Below, one piece after another: positions 25,107-33,859 of a DNA stretch of 64,000 nucleotides. The notes under the pieces were generated by a model. It was not told where the DNA came from, did no database searches, and saw only the letters and a program-made list of their open reading frames with translations. This stretch comes from JBAXGW01 sp037139195 (GTDB lineage Bacteria; Bacteroidota; Bacteroidia; Bacteroidales; JAHJDW01), in contig JBAXGW010000004.1 in NCBI GenBank assembly GCA_037139195.1, forward strand, positions 1 through 64,000, read 5' to 3'. Position 1 is the stretch's first letter, and the number at the start of each line of letters is the position of its first letter. The position numbers and the translations under genes were made by a program.

Positions 25107-25991
25107 ATGGAAAACAATTTATCTATAATAGTTCCAGCATACAATGAAGAAGAATCACTTCCTTTTTTTCTTCAAAAATGTATTGACTTCTGCAAAGCAA
25201 ATTTTTTTAAGCTTATAATAGTTAATGACGGCTCAACCGATGATTCTAAAATTATTATACAAGAATTTTGTAATGAAAATAGTTTTATAACCGTTATAAA
25301 CCATAAAGTTAACAAAGGCTATGGCGGAGCTATAAAATCTGGGATACAAGCTGCACAAACAAAATATATAATAACAGTTGATGCCGATGGCCAGCATTCG
25401 CTAGATGATGTGAAAAAATTATTCAATTTAATTATTGAAAAAGATGCCGACATGATTGTTGGAAGTCGCAAAGGGCTTAAAGACTCCACTTTGTTTAGAA
25501 AAATTGGAAAATTTAGCATACGGTTTTTTGCAAAAAAACTAATGCCGCTTAAAATTCACGATATAAATTCTGGCATGAAGATTTATAATACAGAACTAGC
25601 TAAGAAATACATTTCTCTTTGCCCCAATACAATGGCTTTTAGCGACACTATACTTCTTTCATTTGTATATCAAAGGCATTTGGTTATTGAAGAACCTATT
25701 TCTATTAATCAACGGTATGCTGGGAAAAGTACAATTTCAATTTCTACTGCTATTGAAACCATAAAAGAAATATTAAATATTGTTGTTTTATTTAATCCAA
25801 CTAAGATTTTTTTCCCAATTGCTTTTTTAAGCATTACTTTTGGAGTATTATGGGGAATACCGTTTTTATTGCTAGGACGAGGAGTAAGTAATGGCGCATT
25901 GATCTCAATAATTTCAGGATTGTTATTTTTCTTTTTAGGACTTATAGCCGAACAGCTTTCAATGTTGAGAAGGAAAGATTTAAATAAATAG
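25107..25991 (+). CDS. family-2 glycosyltransferase with two C-terminal membrane helices
   Basis: A 294-residue GT-A glycosyltransferase of the dolichyl-phosphate-mannose-synthase-like type. Residues 5-15 are LSIIVPAYNEEE, the nucleotide-binding VNDGSTDDS follows at about 40, and the metal-binding motif VDADGQHS at about 92. The segment GSRKGLKDSTLFRKIG and the C-terminal pair of hydrophobic helices (about 230-250 and 255-280) are typical of enzymes that load sugars on polyprenyl phosphate. A second family-2 enzyme follows 51 bases downstream, so both may build the same glycan. A TACCTTTG element at 25060-25067 is a possible -7 promoter box. Confidence 0.88.
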   Translation: MENNLSIIVPAYNEEESLPFFLQKCIDFCKANFFKLIIVNDGSTDDSKIIIQEFCNENSFITVINHKVNKGYGGAIKSGIQAAQTKYIITVDADGQHSLDDVKKLFNLIIEKDADMIVGSRKGLKDSTLFRKIGKFSIRFFAKKLMPLKIHDINSGMKIYNTELAKKYISLCPNTMAFSDTILLSFVYQRHLVIEEPISINQRYAGKSTISISTAIETIKEILNIVVLFNPTKIFFPIAFLSITFGVLWGIPFLLLGRGVSNGALISIISGLLFFFLGLIAEQLSMLRRKDLNK

Positions 25992-26042
25992 AAATTTTAT
26001 TATTTCATCGGCCTTAACAAAGTAAAAATTAATTTATCTCCA

Positions 26043-26840
26043 ATGAATCAGGCACAACATACATTTGTAATACCTGCTTATAAAGATTCACCTTATATTG
26101 AAGATTGTATAAATAGTTTATTGTCGCAAACAGTTCGAAGCAATATTTTAATTACAAGTTCCACTTCAACCTTTTTTATTGAAGAAATATCAAAAAAATA
26201 TAATATCGAATATTTTATTAATCCAATATCTGCTGGTTTGGCAAATGATTGGAATTTTGCACTTACAAAAGCGAAATCTAAATATGTAACTATTGCTCAT
26301 CAGGACGATATTTACGAAAAAGATTATACAAAAATTGTGTTAGAGAAAATTGAACGATATTATAATCAAACGATATTAATAGCCTTCACTGATTATTTTG
26401 ATTTATATAATGGTGAAAAAAAAACAATAACAAGAAACTCAATAATAAAGAAAATACTGCTTTTCCCATTTTTGATTAAATCAAATGTTAGCAATGTATT
26501 TTTAAAAAAAGCAGCACTTGCTTTTGGTAATCCAATTTGTTGCCCTTCTGTTACTATTAATTTAGCTTATTTACCACAGTTTTCGTTTTCAACTGAATTT
26601 AAAGGAAATACGGATTGGTTTGCTTGGATTACCACTGCAAAAAAAGAAGGTTCATTTTTATATATTAGGAAAAAGCTTATAAGTCATCGTGTTCATGCAG
26701 AATCCGAAACCTCAGCACAACTTAGGTCTGGGCTAAGAGAAAAGGAAGAATACAAAATATTTGAATTAACCTGGGGAAAAAGAATTGCAAAATTATTAAT
26801 GGTTTTATATACTTTAAGCCATAAAGATAATATTATATAG
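26043..26840 (+). CDS. family-2 glycosyltransferase
   Basis: A 265-residue soluble family-2 enzyme. It opens with TFVIPAYKDSPYIEDCINSL and has an ISAGLANDWNFALTKAKSKY segment that fits the GT-A nucleotide-sugar fold. HQDDIYEKDY at about residue 94 supplies the metal-binding acidic motif. No membrane helix is evident. It follows another family-2 enzyme and is convergent with the M28 peptidase. Donor and acceptor are unknown. Confidence 0.85.
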   Translation: MNQAQHTFVIPAYKDSPYIEDCINSLLSQTVRSNILITSSTSTFFIEEISKKYNIEYFINPISAGLANDWNFALTKAKSKYVTIAHQDDIYEKDYTKIVLEKIERYYNQTILIAFTDYFDLYNGEKKTITRNSIIKKILLFPFLIKSNVSNVFLKKAALAFGNPICCPSVTINLAYLPQFSFSTEFKGNTDWFAWITTAKKEGSFLYIRKKLISHRVHAESETSAQLRSGLREKEEYKIFELTWGKRIAKLLMVLYTLSHKDNII

Positions 26841-26868
26841 CTTTATTGATTCTTTTTGCAATAAATAA

Positions 26869-28143
26869 TTACATCGTTTTATAAAACTCGACAACCAATT
26901 TAAATAAACCATTATAGGCTTTCAAAGGAATTTTGGCGTTAATATCGTTTATGCTATGATACGGTAATGGTTCTCCCTTAGTATAAATAAAAAAAGAAGG
27001 GATATTTTCTTCCGAAAAGAAATAATGGTCGCTATTTGCAGCTTTGCCTCTTGTTGAAATACTACTTACATATTTTGTTTTAGAATTTATATCTTCTAAG
27101 AGTCTAAATTCTTTAGCAAAAACACTTCCGTTAACCACCATTATTCCATCTTTACCAGTACCTATAATGTCAAGATTTAGCAAAAAACGAGTTTTCTTTA
27201 ATTTGAAAAGTGGATGTTCAACAAAATACCTTGATCCTATTAAGCCCGCTTCTTCACCTGTAAAAGCAATAAATACTATTGAAACGTTGGGTTTGTTTTC
27301 GGGTTTTGAGTAATATTTTGCTAAATCAAGCATCAAAGCTACTCCACTTCCATTGTCGTGAGCTCCAGGATAATAAACATCATTACCTATGCCTCCCAAA
27401 TGATCGTAATGAGCCGAAAAAACTAAAAAAGAGTCAGGATAAACAGTGCCTTCAATATAACCAATTACATTTTTAGTTTTAAAATTTTGAATAAAACTAT
27501 TTTTAACATGTATATCAATTTCTTTGCATTTTTTGCCTATTAAAGCACGCTTAGCATTAATACTAACAAATTGTGCCGTATCAGTTGAGGCGCCCCACAT
27601 AAATTCATTATTATCTAAATAAACCACTGCTGCTGCATGAAATGGATTGAATTGCATTTCCTTAAATGTTTTTCGAGTAGCATCATCTTTTATTCCATCA
27701 TCATCAATAATGACTATTTTTTTTCTTAAATCGGATTGAAGAAATTGATTAAATCGGTCGGGGGAAGCAACTGTTTTTTTATTAAAATAAATGGTATTAA
27801 AAGTGCCATTCAACGAGGAAGAAAAGGGAGCAATAATATAGTCGGAACCAAATTTAAGTTGTTTTTTATTGCAACTTAACATGATAGCTTCGGGAAAAGT
27901 ATTTATTGGATAGCTTAGTTCTTGGTAATAACTATTATTAAAAGGCTTTAACCCAATACTTTTAAATTCACCAGAAATATAGTTGGCGGCTTTTTCAAGT
28001 CCATCGTTGGTATAGCCTCTTCCAAACATAAATTTGCCAGATAATGTATCAATAACATATCTGGCATAATTTGTATCTTGAGAGAATAAGTTATTATTTA
28101 ATATAATGAAAACCAATAAAATATAAAACTTACTCTTTTTCAT
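26869..28143 (-). CDS. M28-family zinc aminopeptidase, secreted
   Basis: A 424-residue exported peptidase. Residues 1-21 form a signal peptide ending near NLFSQ. The M28 metal and catalytic residues can be read in order: HYDHLGG, AHDNGSGV, TGEEAGLIG, LNLDIIGTG and the final YHSINDI. An inserted protease-associated-like region lies between the signal and the catalytic domain (about 90-220). It should remove N-terminal amino acids from peptides in the periplasm or outside. It starts two bases after the 394-residue acidic gene on the same strand, so the two are co-transcribed. Confidence 0.92.
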   Translation of the reverse strand: MKKSKFYILLVFIILNNNLFSQDTNYARYVIDTLSGKFMFGRGYTNDGLEKAANYISGEFKSIGLKPFNNSYYQELSYPINTFPEAIMLSCNKKQLKFGSDYIIAPFSSSLNGTFNTIYFNKKTVASPDRFNQFLQSDLRKKIVIIDDDGIKDDATRKTFKEMQFNPFHAAAVVYLDNNEFMWGASTDTAQFVSINAKRALIGKKCKEIDIHVKNSFIQNFKTKNVIGYIEGTVYPDSFLVFSAHYDHLGGIGNDVYYPGAHDNGSGVALMLDLAKYYSKPENKPNVSIVFIAFTGEEAGLIGSRYFVEHPLFKLKKTRFLLNLDIIGTGKDGIMVVNGSVFAKEFRLLEDINSKTKYVSSISTRGKAANSDHYFFSEENIPSFFIYTKGEPLPYHSINDINAKIPLKAYNGLFKLVVEFYKTM

Positions 28144-28145
28144 TT

Positions 28146-29330
28146 TTAGTTATTTGGGAATCTTCTTTCAATCAAATTGCTAAATAAGGATACCGACATA
28201 CGCGAGTCGTCCCAATTATAGTTTTTCTTTAAAAATACAATGTAGGCTTCAGCTTCTTCTTTTGTATTGCAATTGGCATTAATATGGTCAACTGCTTGGT
28301 TATAATCAGCCATATTACCATCAAAAAGTTCATTTATAAATAAAAATTTCTCATTTATTCCAATTGCTTTTTTAATATCGGTAATAGCTTGATTTTGCAT
28401 TTTTGCCATTATGCTATTGTCTTCTTTTTTCTCCGAAATTTTATCGTTAACAGTAGTTTTTTCGTCTTTGAATTTGTCTGCTATGCTTGGTGTATTATCA
28501 GAAAATAGATCTAGTGGGCTTTTTGGACGTTTGCGTTTAATAATTTCTGTTTTTTCTTCTACCGGATTTTCTCCAAATAAATCAGGAAATAGAGCCAAAG
28601 TTTCACTTGAATCTTTTGTAGGTTTAGTATTTTCAGGCTCTTCTTCAATAGGTTTTGCCTCTTCGATAGCTTCTTCAACAGTATTAGTTGCTATTTCAGT
28701 AGTTTCTTCCTCAATTATTGGATCTTCTATTTTGGGCTCTTCCAAAAGTGGCGATTGTTCTTCAACATCGGGTTCTTCTTCTTCAATAAGTTCTGTATTT
28801 GTGGGCTCAATAACAGGCTCTTTTTCTATAACTTTCTCAGCAATGGGCTCAACAACAACTGGTATCTCAGCAACTGTTTCTGGAACTACCACTACATCCT
28901 CAGATTCGTTGATCATTTCAAATTTCAAAAAAGAGCGTTTTGCAACAGTTTTATCTTCAACTGCTTCCGAACTTTCTTTGATATCTTTTGTTTTACTTAT
29001 TTCCTCAATTTTTACAGTTGGAATTTCCTTCTTAATAACTAATTCTGGAGTTACTGGTTCCTCTTCTACTTTTTCAACAGCTTTCTCTATGTGCTTTTCA
29101 GCTGGTTTTGAGTTATTAGTTTTACTGGTAGGAACAGAAATTGGATCTGAAAGGATGATGGTATGGTTATTTAAATTAGCATATTGCTCATATAATTTTC
29201 TGACATTAGCTTTTATAATATCCAACTCAATTAGCGGAATTTTACCATCATTTTCAAAAATAGCATTGGTTTGTTCAAGTATATCTTCTAGAGAGCGAAT
29301 GATTTGTTCTTTAATAATTTCTTTATTCAT
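28146..29330 (-). CDS. acidic low-complexity protein of unknown function
   Basis: A 394-residue protein in three parts: a helical N-terminus (1-80), a long disordered and highly acidic Glu/Pro/Val-rich middle (about 85-290), and a compact helical C-terminus (about 305-394) with IGINEKFLFINELFDGNMAD and ending in NLIERRFPNN. The C-terminal domain recurs in Bacteroidota proteins of unknown function. There is no signal peptide, so it is cytoplasmic. It lies just upstream of the M28 peptidase and divergent from thymidine kinase. A long open frame on the opposite strand here is a shadow caused by the biased codons. Confidence 0.8.
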   Translation of the reverse strand: MNKEIIKEQIIRSLEDILEQTNAIFENDGKIPLIELDIIKANVRKLYEQYANLNNHTIILSDPISVPTSKTNNSKPAEKHIEKAVEKVEEEPVTPELVIKKEIPTVKIEEISKTKDIKESSEAVEDKTVAKRSFLKFEMINESEDVVVVPETVAEIPVVVEPIAEKVIEKEPVIEPTNTELIEEEEPDVEEQSPLLEEPKIEDPIIEEETTEIATNTVEEAIEEAKPIEEEPENTKPTKDSSETLALFPDLFGENPVEEKTEIIKRKRPKSPLDLFSDNTPSIADKFKDEKTTVNDKISEKKEDNSIMAKMQNQAITDIKKAIGINEKFLFINELFDGNMADYNQAVDHINANCNTKEEAEAYIVFLKKNYNWDDSRMSVSLFSNLIERRFPNN

Positions 29331-29422
29331 AGTAGTTTCCGTTCCTTGTTATTATTTGGATGAAATAATTAAATTTGCAGTGTAAAAATACATATAAAGA
29401 TATAAAAATAAAATTTTACTGA

Positions 29423-30010
29423 ATGTTTTTAGAAACTAAATATAAAACAGGTGTTAATAAGAAAGGTTGGATAGAGGTAATTTGTGGTTCTATGTTTTCG
29501 GGAAAGACTGAGGAATTGATACGTAGATTGAAAAGAGCAACTTTTGCAAAACAAAAAGTTGAAATTTATAAGCCTCAAATTGACAATAGATATCACGAAG
29601 AAAATGTTGTTTCGCACGATTCAAATCAAATACTTTCAACTCCAGTTCCTGCGTCTGAAAATATTTTATTACTTGCAAATGATGTTGATGTAGTTGGAAT
29701 TGATGAAGCTCAATTTTTTGATGATGAACTTGTAAATGTATGTAATATATTGGCAAATAGGGGGATAAGAGTTATTGTTGCTGGTTTAGATATGGATTTT
29801 AAGGGAAATCCGTTTGGTCCTATTCCTGCTTTAATGGCTAATGCAGAGTATGTTACTAAGGTGCATGCTATTTGCGTTAAATGTGGTGACTTAGCTCAAT
29901 TCTCTCACCGAACAAATACCACCGAGAAATTGGTGATGCTTGGCGAAACAGAGTCTTATGAACCGCTCTGTAGAAATTGCTATAATTTGGTTAAAATACC
30001 AACCAAATAA
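29423..30010 (+). CDS. tdk: thymidine kinase
   Basis: A 195-residue type II thymidine kinase for pyrimidine salvage. The P-loop is GSMFSGKTEEL (about residues 22-32), the Asp-Glu motif is GIDEAQFFDD (about 92-101), and the zinc-binding lasso region has two Cys pairs, CVKCG and CRNCY, close to the C-terminus. Length is normal for the family. It is divergent from the acidic 394-residue gene and convergent with the binding-protein gene. A short leader of about 12 residues precedes GWIEVICG. Confidence 0.96.
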   Translation: MFLETKYKTGVNKKGWIEVICGSMFSGKTEELIRRLKRATFAKQKVEIYKPQIDNRYHEENVVSHDSNQILSTPVPASENILLLANDVDVVGIDEAQFFDDELVNVCNILANRGIRVIVAGLDMDFKGNPFGPIPALMANAEYVTKVHAICVKCGDLAQFSHRTNTTEKLVMLGETESYEPLCRNCYNLVKIPTK

Positions 30011-30193
30011 TAAACACACAAACTCCTATTAAAATGGAGTAGATAAAAATGCTGCTATTTTCTTTTATGACTTGCATAATATTGATATTTAATATAAATA
30101 CTATATTGTAAATATATTAGATAAATTATGAAAAAGCAAATATATAAATATTGCCTACAAAAGAAGAAATAAACTGAAATTAATCTATTATCA

Positions 30194-31042
30194 TTAAAAT
30201 TTATATACGTATTTTATTAATTCTTTAAATGTTTCAGCAAAATTTATTGGTGTGGGAGTGCACGCAATTTCAGATTTTAAAACAAATATTTGATTATTTT
30301 TAACCGCACTTAGCTGCTTATAAGTCCTCCAAATATTAATTTCTTCGCTACCAATTATGCCCATTGTTACTACAAAAATAATATCTGGATTTCTCTTTAA
30401 AACTGCTTCACGCGTTATAGTTCCAGAAGTCATATCGAAAGCAATGTTTGTGCAATTTGCTAAATCAATATAATCGTTCATATATGTATTTGGAATGACT
30501 GAGAATAAAGGTTTTGCTCCAATTTGAAAAAAGACTTTTTGTTTTTTTTCAAATTTTGGTAATTTGTTTTTTATACTATCAATCGTTGTCTTACTTTTTA
30601 GAATAATTTCTTTTGCCTTGTCTTCTTTCCCAAGAGCCTTTCCTAGGTTTAAAAATTCATTACAAATTTCTTCAAATGATGCTGCTTTTCCCATGCAATA
30701 TACATTAATACCACTTTTAGTTAACGACTCCAGTATATTTGGCTGTGTGAGCGTAGAAGCAACAACAATATCGGGCTTTAACAATATAATTTTTTCAATG
30801 TTTATCTCGGTACTAGAGCCAATAATTAAATCTTTATTTTTCTTTGTTATATGGCAATATGACGTTGCTCCAACAATATTATTGCCTAATCCAAGGTCTT
30901 CAATTTCTTGAGATAAAGACTGTGCAAGAGAAACAATTCGAAGTGATTTATTAATACTTTGAGATTGGATCGTTTTTTTTTGCTGTTTGATGCATGCAGT
31001 AAAAGCGGTAATTAGAAATAAAATTAATACCAGTTTTTTCAT
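30194..31042 (-). CDS. ABC-transporter substrate-binding lipoprotein (metal-chelate/cobalamin type)
   Basis: A 282-residue exported lipoprotein: the signal sequence ends in ITAFTAC, with Cys as the lipidation site. The mature part has the two-lobed fold of siderophore, haem and cobalamin binding proteins (BtuF/FecB-like), with RIVSLAQSLSQEIEDLGLG and KIILLKPDIVVAS. No permease or ATPase gene is next to it, so the partner transporter lies elsewhere. The ligand cannot be told from sequence. Confidence 0.87.
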   Translation of the reverse strand: MKKLVLILFLITAFTACIKQQKKTIQSQSINKSLRIVSLAQSLSQEIEDLGLGNNIVGATSYCHITKKNKDLIIGSSTEINIEKIILLKPDIVVASTLTQPNILESLTKSGINVYCMGKAASFEEICNEFLNLGKALGKEDKAKEIILKSKTTIDSIKNKLPKFEKKQKVFFQIGAKPLFSVIPNTYMNDYIDLANCTNIAFDMTSGTITREAVLKRNPDIIFVVTMGIIGSEEINIWRTYKQLSAVKNNQIFVLKSEIACTPTPINFAETFKELIKYVYKF

Positions 31043-31233
31043 TTATTGTTTTTTGAAAATTAAATTACAGTGCAAAATTAAAAATTAAAGCCAATACTGA
31101 CCACTAAAAGCGTTTATAATTAATTATTTTTCATTTAAACTAAATATTTATAAATGAGTTTATTCCAACTGAATTCTTAAGGACGCAGCAATTTATGTTA
31201 ATAAATTAATAAGTATATTAAATCTTTATTAAT

Positions 31234-31241
31234 TAAATTTG
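31234..31241 (+). promoter_or_regulatory. putative -7 promoter element of recJ
   Basis: TAAATTTG fits TAnnTTTG. It lies only three bases upstream of the first in-frame ATG (31244) but 30 bases upstream of the ATG at 31271, which favours the later start. Confidence 0.5.
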
Positions 31242-31270
31242 TAATGTTCGATACAATTTTAATAAGGAAT

Positions 31271-32977
31271 ATGGATATTAGATGGAAATTAAAAGAAGTT
31301 GGAGACCTTGAAACTATAAAAAAGTTGTCGAGCGAATTAAACATAAGCAATATCCTTTCGAACATGCTGGTTCATAGAGGAATTGACTCTTATGAAAAAG
31401 CGCGTTTATTTTTTCGACCTAAATTAGATGATTTACACGATCCATTTCTACTTAAAGATATGGATATTGCTATCAATAGAATTATTAAAGCGATAGATAA
31501 TAATGAAAAGATACTTATTTATGGCGATTATGATGTAGATGGTACAACCTCGGTGGCTTTATTCTATTCTTTTTTAAAAAAACAGTATAACAATATTGAT
31601 TTCTATATTCCTAATAGATACACTGAAGGATATGGAATTTCGTATAAAGGAATTGATTTTGCAAAAGAAAATGGCTTTAGTCTGGTAATATCGTTCGATT
31701 GTGGCATAAAAGCTATTGAACAAGTAAAATACGCTAATACTTTAAATATTGATTTTATTATTACGGACCATCATATTGCTGATGATCAGTTGCCCGATGC
31801 AATAGCAGTTATTGACCCAAAGCGACCAGACTGTGGTTATCCAGAAAAAAACCTTTCGGGCTGTGGCGTTTCTTATAAGCTAGCCTCAGGATTAGCCAAA
31901 GCAATGAATATTGCTGACGATGTACTTCACAGTTATTTAGATTTAGTTGCTATAAGCATAGCAGCAGATATTGTGCCTCTGATAGGCGAAAATAGGACTC
32001 TTGCTTACTGGGGATTGAAAAGGCTGAATGAAGTTCCTCGATTTGGAATACAAGCAATAATGCAAGAATCTAAATTGAGCCGAGAAATAACAATATCTGA
32101 TATTGTGTTTTTAATTGCTCCACGCATAAATGCTGCAGGCAGAATACATACAGGAAATACAGCAGTTGAACTTTTAATAGCCAATGATTACTCAAAAGCT
32201 TCAGAATTTGCTAAAATTATTAATGAAGACAATATTACACGTAAAGATTTAGATGCTCAAATAACAGAAGATGCCCTTAATATGCTGGATGGGGATTCGA
32301 TTGCTGCAAATAAAAAAGCTACAATTGTTTTTAATAAAGATTGGCATAAAGGAGTGGTTGGAATTGTAGCGTCAAGACTTATTGACACCTATTATCGCCC
32401 AACTATTGTTTTGACTGAATCCGAAGGTTTAGCAACTGGTTCGGCTCGATCGGTTAAAGGATTTGATATTTATGCTGCCCTAGAAAAATGCAGCGATTTG
32501 CTCGTACACTTCGGAGGACACATGTATGCTGCTGGATTAGCAGTTAAACTTGAGAATTTAGATATTTTCAAGAAGCGTTTCTTTGAAATTGTAGAAAATT
32601 CAATTACTGAAGATATGCTCACTCCTGAGATTGAAATTGATGCAGAAATAGACCTAAAGGATATTACGCCTAAGTTTTATAAAATATTAAACCAATTTGC
32701 ACCTTTTGGTCCCGACAATATGAAACCAGTTTTTGTAACCTCTAGTGTTTACGACAAAGGATATGCTAAAGTGGTAGGGAAAAATCATTTGAAATTAACT
32801 ATTCATAAACCAGATGATGGAAATGGCGTAACATTTGATGCAATTGCATTTAAACAATCTGAGGCTTATAACAATGATATGAGCAAAATTCCATTTGATA
32901 TTTGCTATACGATAGAAGAAAATGAATGGAATGGCAATATTAATTTGCAGTTGAATATTAGAGATATTAAGAAATAA
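31271..32977 (+). CDS. recJ: single-stranded-DNA-specific exonuclease RecJ
   Basis: A 5'-to-3' single-strand exonuclease used in recombination and mismatch repair. The DHH-family metal motifs are all present: YGDYDVDGTTS near residue 75, SFDCGIKA, ITDHHIADD and VAISIAADIVPL. RINAAGRIHT precedes the DHHA1 region, which carries SARSVKGFDIY and FGGHMYAAGL, and an OB-fold-like C-terminus follows. I start the protein at the ATG at 31271 (MDIRWKLKEVG), which has an AAGGAA ribosome-binding sequence and agrees with the usual N-terminus; a nine-residue longer form from 31244 is possible but overlaps the likely promoter. Confidence 0.95.
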   Translation: MDIRWKLKEVGDLETIKKLSSELNISNILSNMLVHRGIDSYEKARLFFRPKLDDLHDPFLLKDMDIAINRIIKAIDNNEKILIYGDYDVDGTTSVALFYSFLKKQYNNIDFYIPNRYTEGYGISYKGIDFAKENGFSLVISFDCGIKAIEQVKYANTLNIDFIITDHHIADDQLPDAIAVIDPKRPDCGYPEKNLSGCGVSYKLASGLAKAMNIADDVLHSYLDLVAISIAADIVPLIGENRTLAYWGLKRLNEVPRFGIQAIMQESKLSREITISDIVFLIAPRINAAGRIHTGNTAVELLIANDYSKASEFAKIINEDNITRKDLDAQITEDALNMLDGDSIAANKKATIVFNKDWHKGVVGIVASRLIDTYYRPTIVLTESEGLATGSARSVKGFDIYAALEKCSDLLVHFGGHMYAAGLAVKLENLDIFKKRFFEIVENSITEDMLTPEIEIDAEIDLKDITPKFYKILNQFAPFGPDNMKPVFVTSSVYDKGYAKVVGKNHLKLTIHKPDDGNGVTFDAIAFKQSEAYNNDMSKIPFDICYTIEENEWNGNINLQLNIRDIKK

Positions 32978-32978
32978 A

Positions 32979-33137
32979 AAGAAGATGTCCTAAAAGTCTA
33001 AATTTATTCGTTTTGCTCGTTCTGAATATAGTCATTTACTTCAGTAAACTCCTAAATATCAAAAACTTTACAACCTCGAACTTTTAACTTTTAGAGCACC
33101 TTCAAAGAACATAAGGGGCTTTTCGGACAGCCTCTTT
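32979..33137. repeat. long imperfect inverted repeat between convergent genes
   Basis: AAAAGAAGATGTCCTAAAAG at the left end (about 32977-32996) pairs at most positions with CTTTTCGGACAGCCTCTTTT at the right end (about 33117-33136). The intervening bases hold no gene. It may be a MITE remnant and could serve as a two-way terminator between recJ and the response-regulator gene. Confidence 0.55.
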
Positions 33138-33139
33138 TT

Positions 33140-33859
33140 TTACTTTGTAACCAGTTTAAATCCTTTTCCGTGAATATTAAGGATTTCAATATCGGGGTCT
33201 TCTTTTAAAAACTTTCTAAGTTTTGTTACATAAACATCCATACTTCTGGCATTAAAGTAACTATCATCTCCCCAAATTCTATTTAACGCAAAACCTCTAT
33301 CAACAACATTATTAATATTTTCGCATAAAAGTTTTAGTAAATCGGCTTCTTTTGAAGTGAGTTTGTGAATTTCTCCCTCTAAATAACTTAATTCTTGTAA
33401 TTTATAGTTAAATAAAAATCCACCAAAGTTAATAATTGTATCGGTAACTTGAGTTTCATCTGAACCATAAATACGTTTAATAAGTGCTTTAACACGAAGC
33501 AAAAGAATTTCCATGCTAAACGGTTTTGTAATGTAATCGTCAACACCAGATTCAAATCCTTCTATTTGATCTTCTTTCATTGATTTTGCTGTAAGAAGAA
33601 TTATTGGAGTTTTTTTGTCAATTTTTCTAATTTCCTTTGCAAGAGTAATTCCATCTTTTATGGGCATCATAATATCAAAAATGCAAATATCAAAGCTTTC
33701 TTTTTCGAATGCAATATATGCATCTTTTCCATTCACACACAAAACGGTATAATAGCCTTTTGCTTTAAGGTATGATGATAATAATCCACCAAGATTTTCG
33801 TCATCTTCTGCTAATAGTATTTTAATTTTTTTCTCACTCATAAATATAGTGTTTTTCAA
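33140..33859 (-). CDS. rprY: OmpR-family response regulator (RprY-like)
   Basis: A 239-residue DNA-binding response regulator. The receiver domain (about 10-120) has the acidic pocket in LLAEDDENLG, the phosphorylated Asp in CIFDIMMPIKDG and the conserved Lys after DDYITKPFS. A winged-helix output domain (about 140-235) ends with RSMDVYVTKLRKFLKEDP and the typical IHGKGFKLV. It overlaps the upstream histidine kinase by four bases, so the two form a unit. The pair resembles RprX/RprY of Bacteroidota. A second in-frame start at 33841 is also plausible. Confidence 0.9.
   Translation of the reverse strand: MKNTIFMSEKKIKILLAEDDENLGGLLSSYLKAKGYYTVLCVNGKDAYIAFEKESFDICIFDIMMPIKDGITLAKEIRKIDKKTPIILLTAKSMKEDQIEGFESGVDDYITKPFSMEILLLRVKALIKRIYGSDETQVTDTIINFGGFLFNYKLQELSYLEGEIHKLTSKEADLLKLLCENINNVVDRGFALNRIWGDDSYFNARSMDVYVTKLRKFLKEDPDIEILNIHGKGFKLVTK

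Noticed and set aside
28411..29385. A 324-residue plus-strand gene rich in Ser and Val
   Set aside because: It lies wholly on the opposite strand of the acidic 394-residue gene and is a composition shadow of its Glu-rich codons.
31244..31270. First ATG as recJ start
   Set aside because: It is only three bases after a consensus -7 element; the ATG at 31271 has a ribosome-binding sequence and a typical N-terminus.
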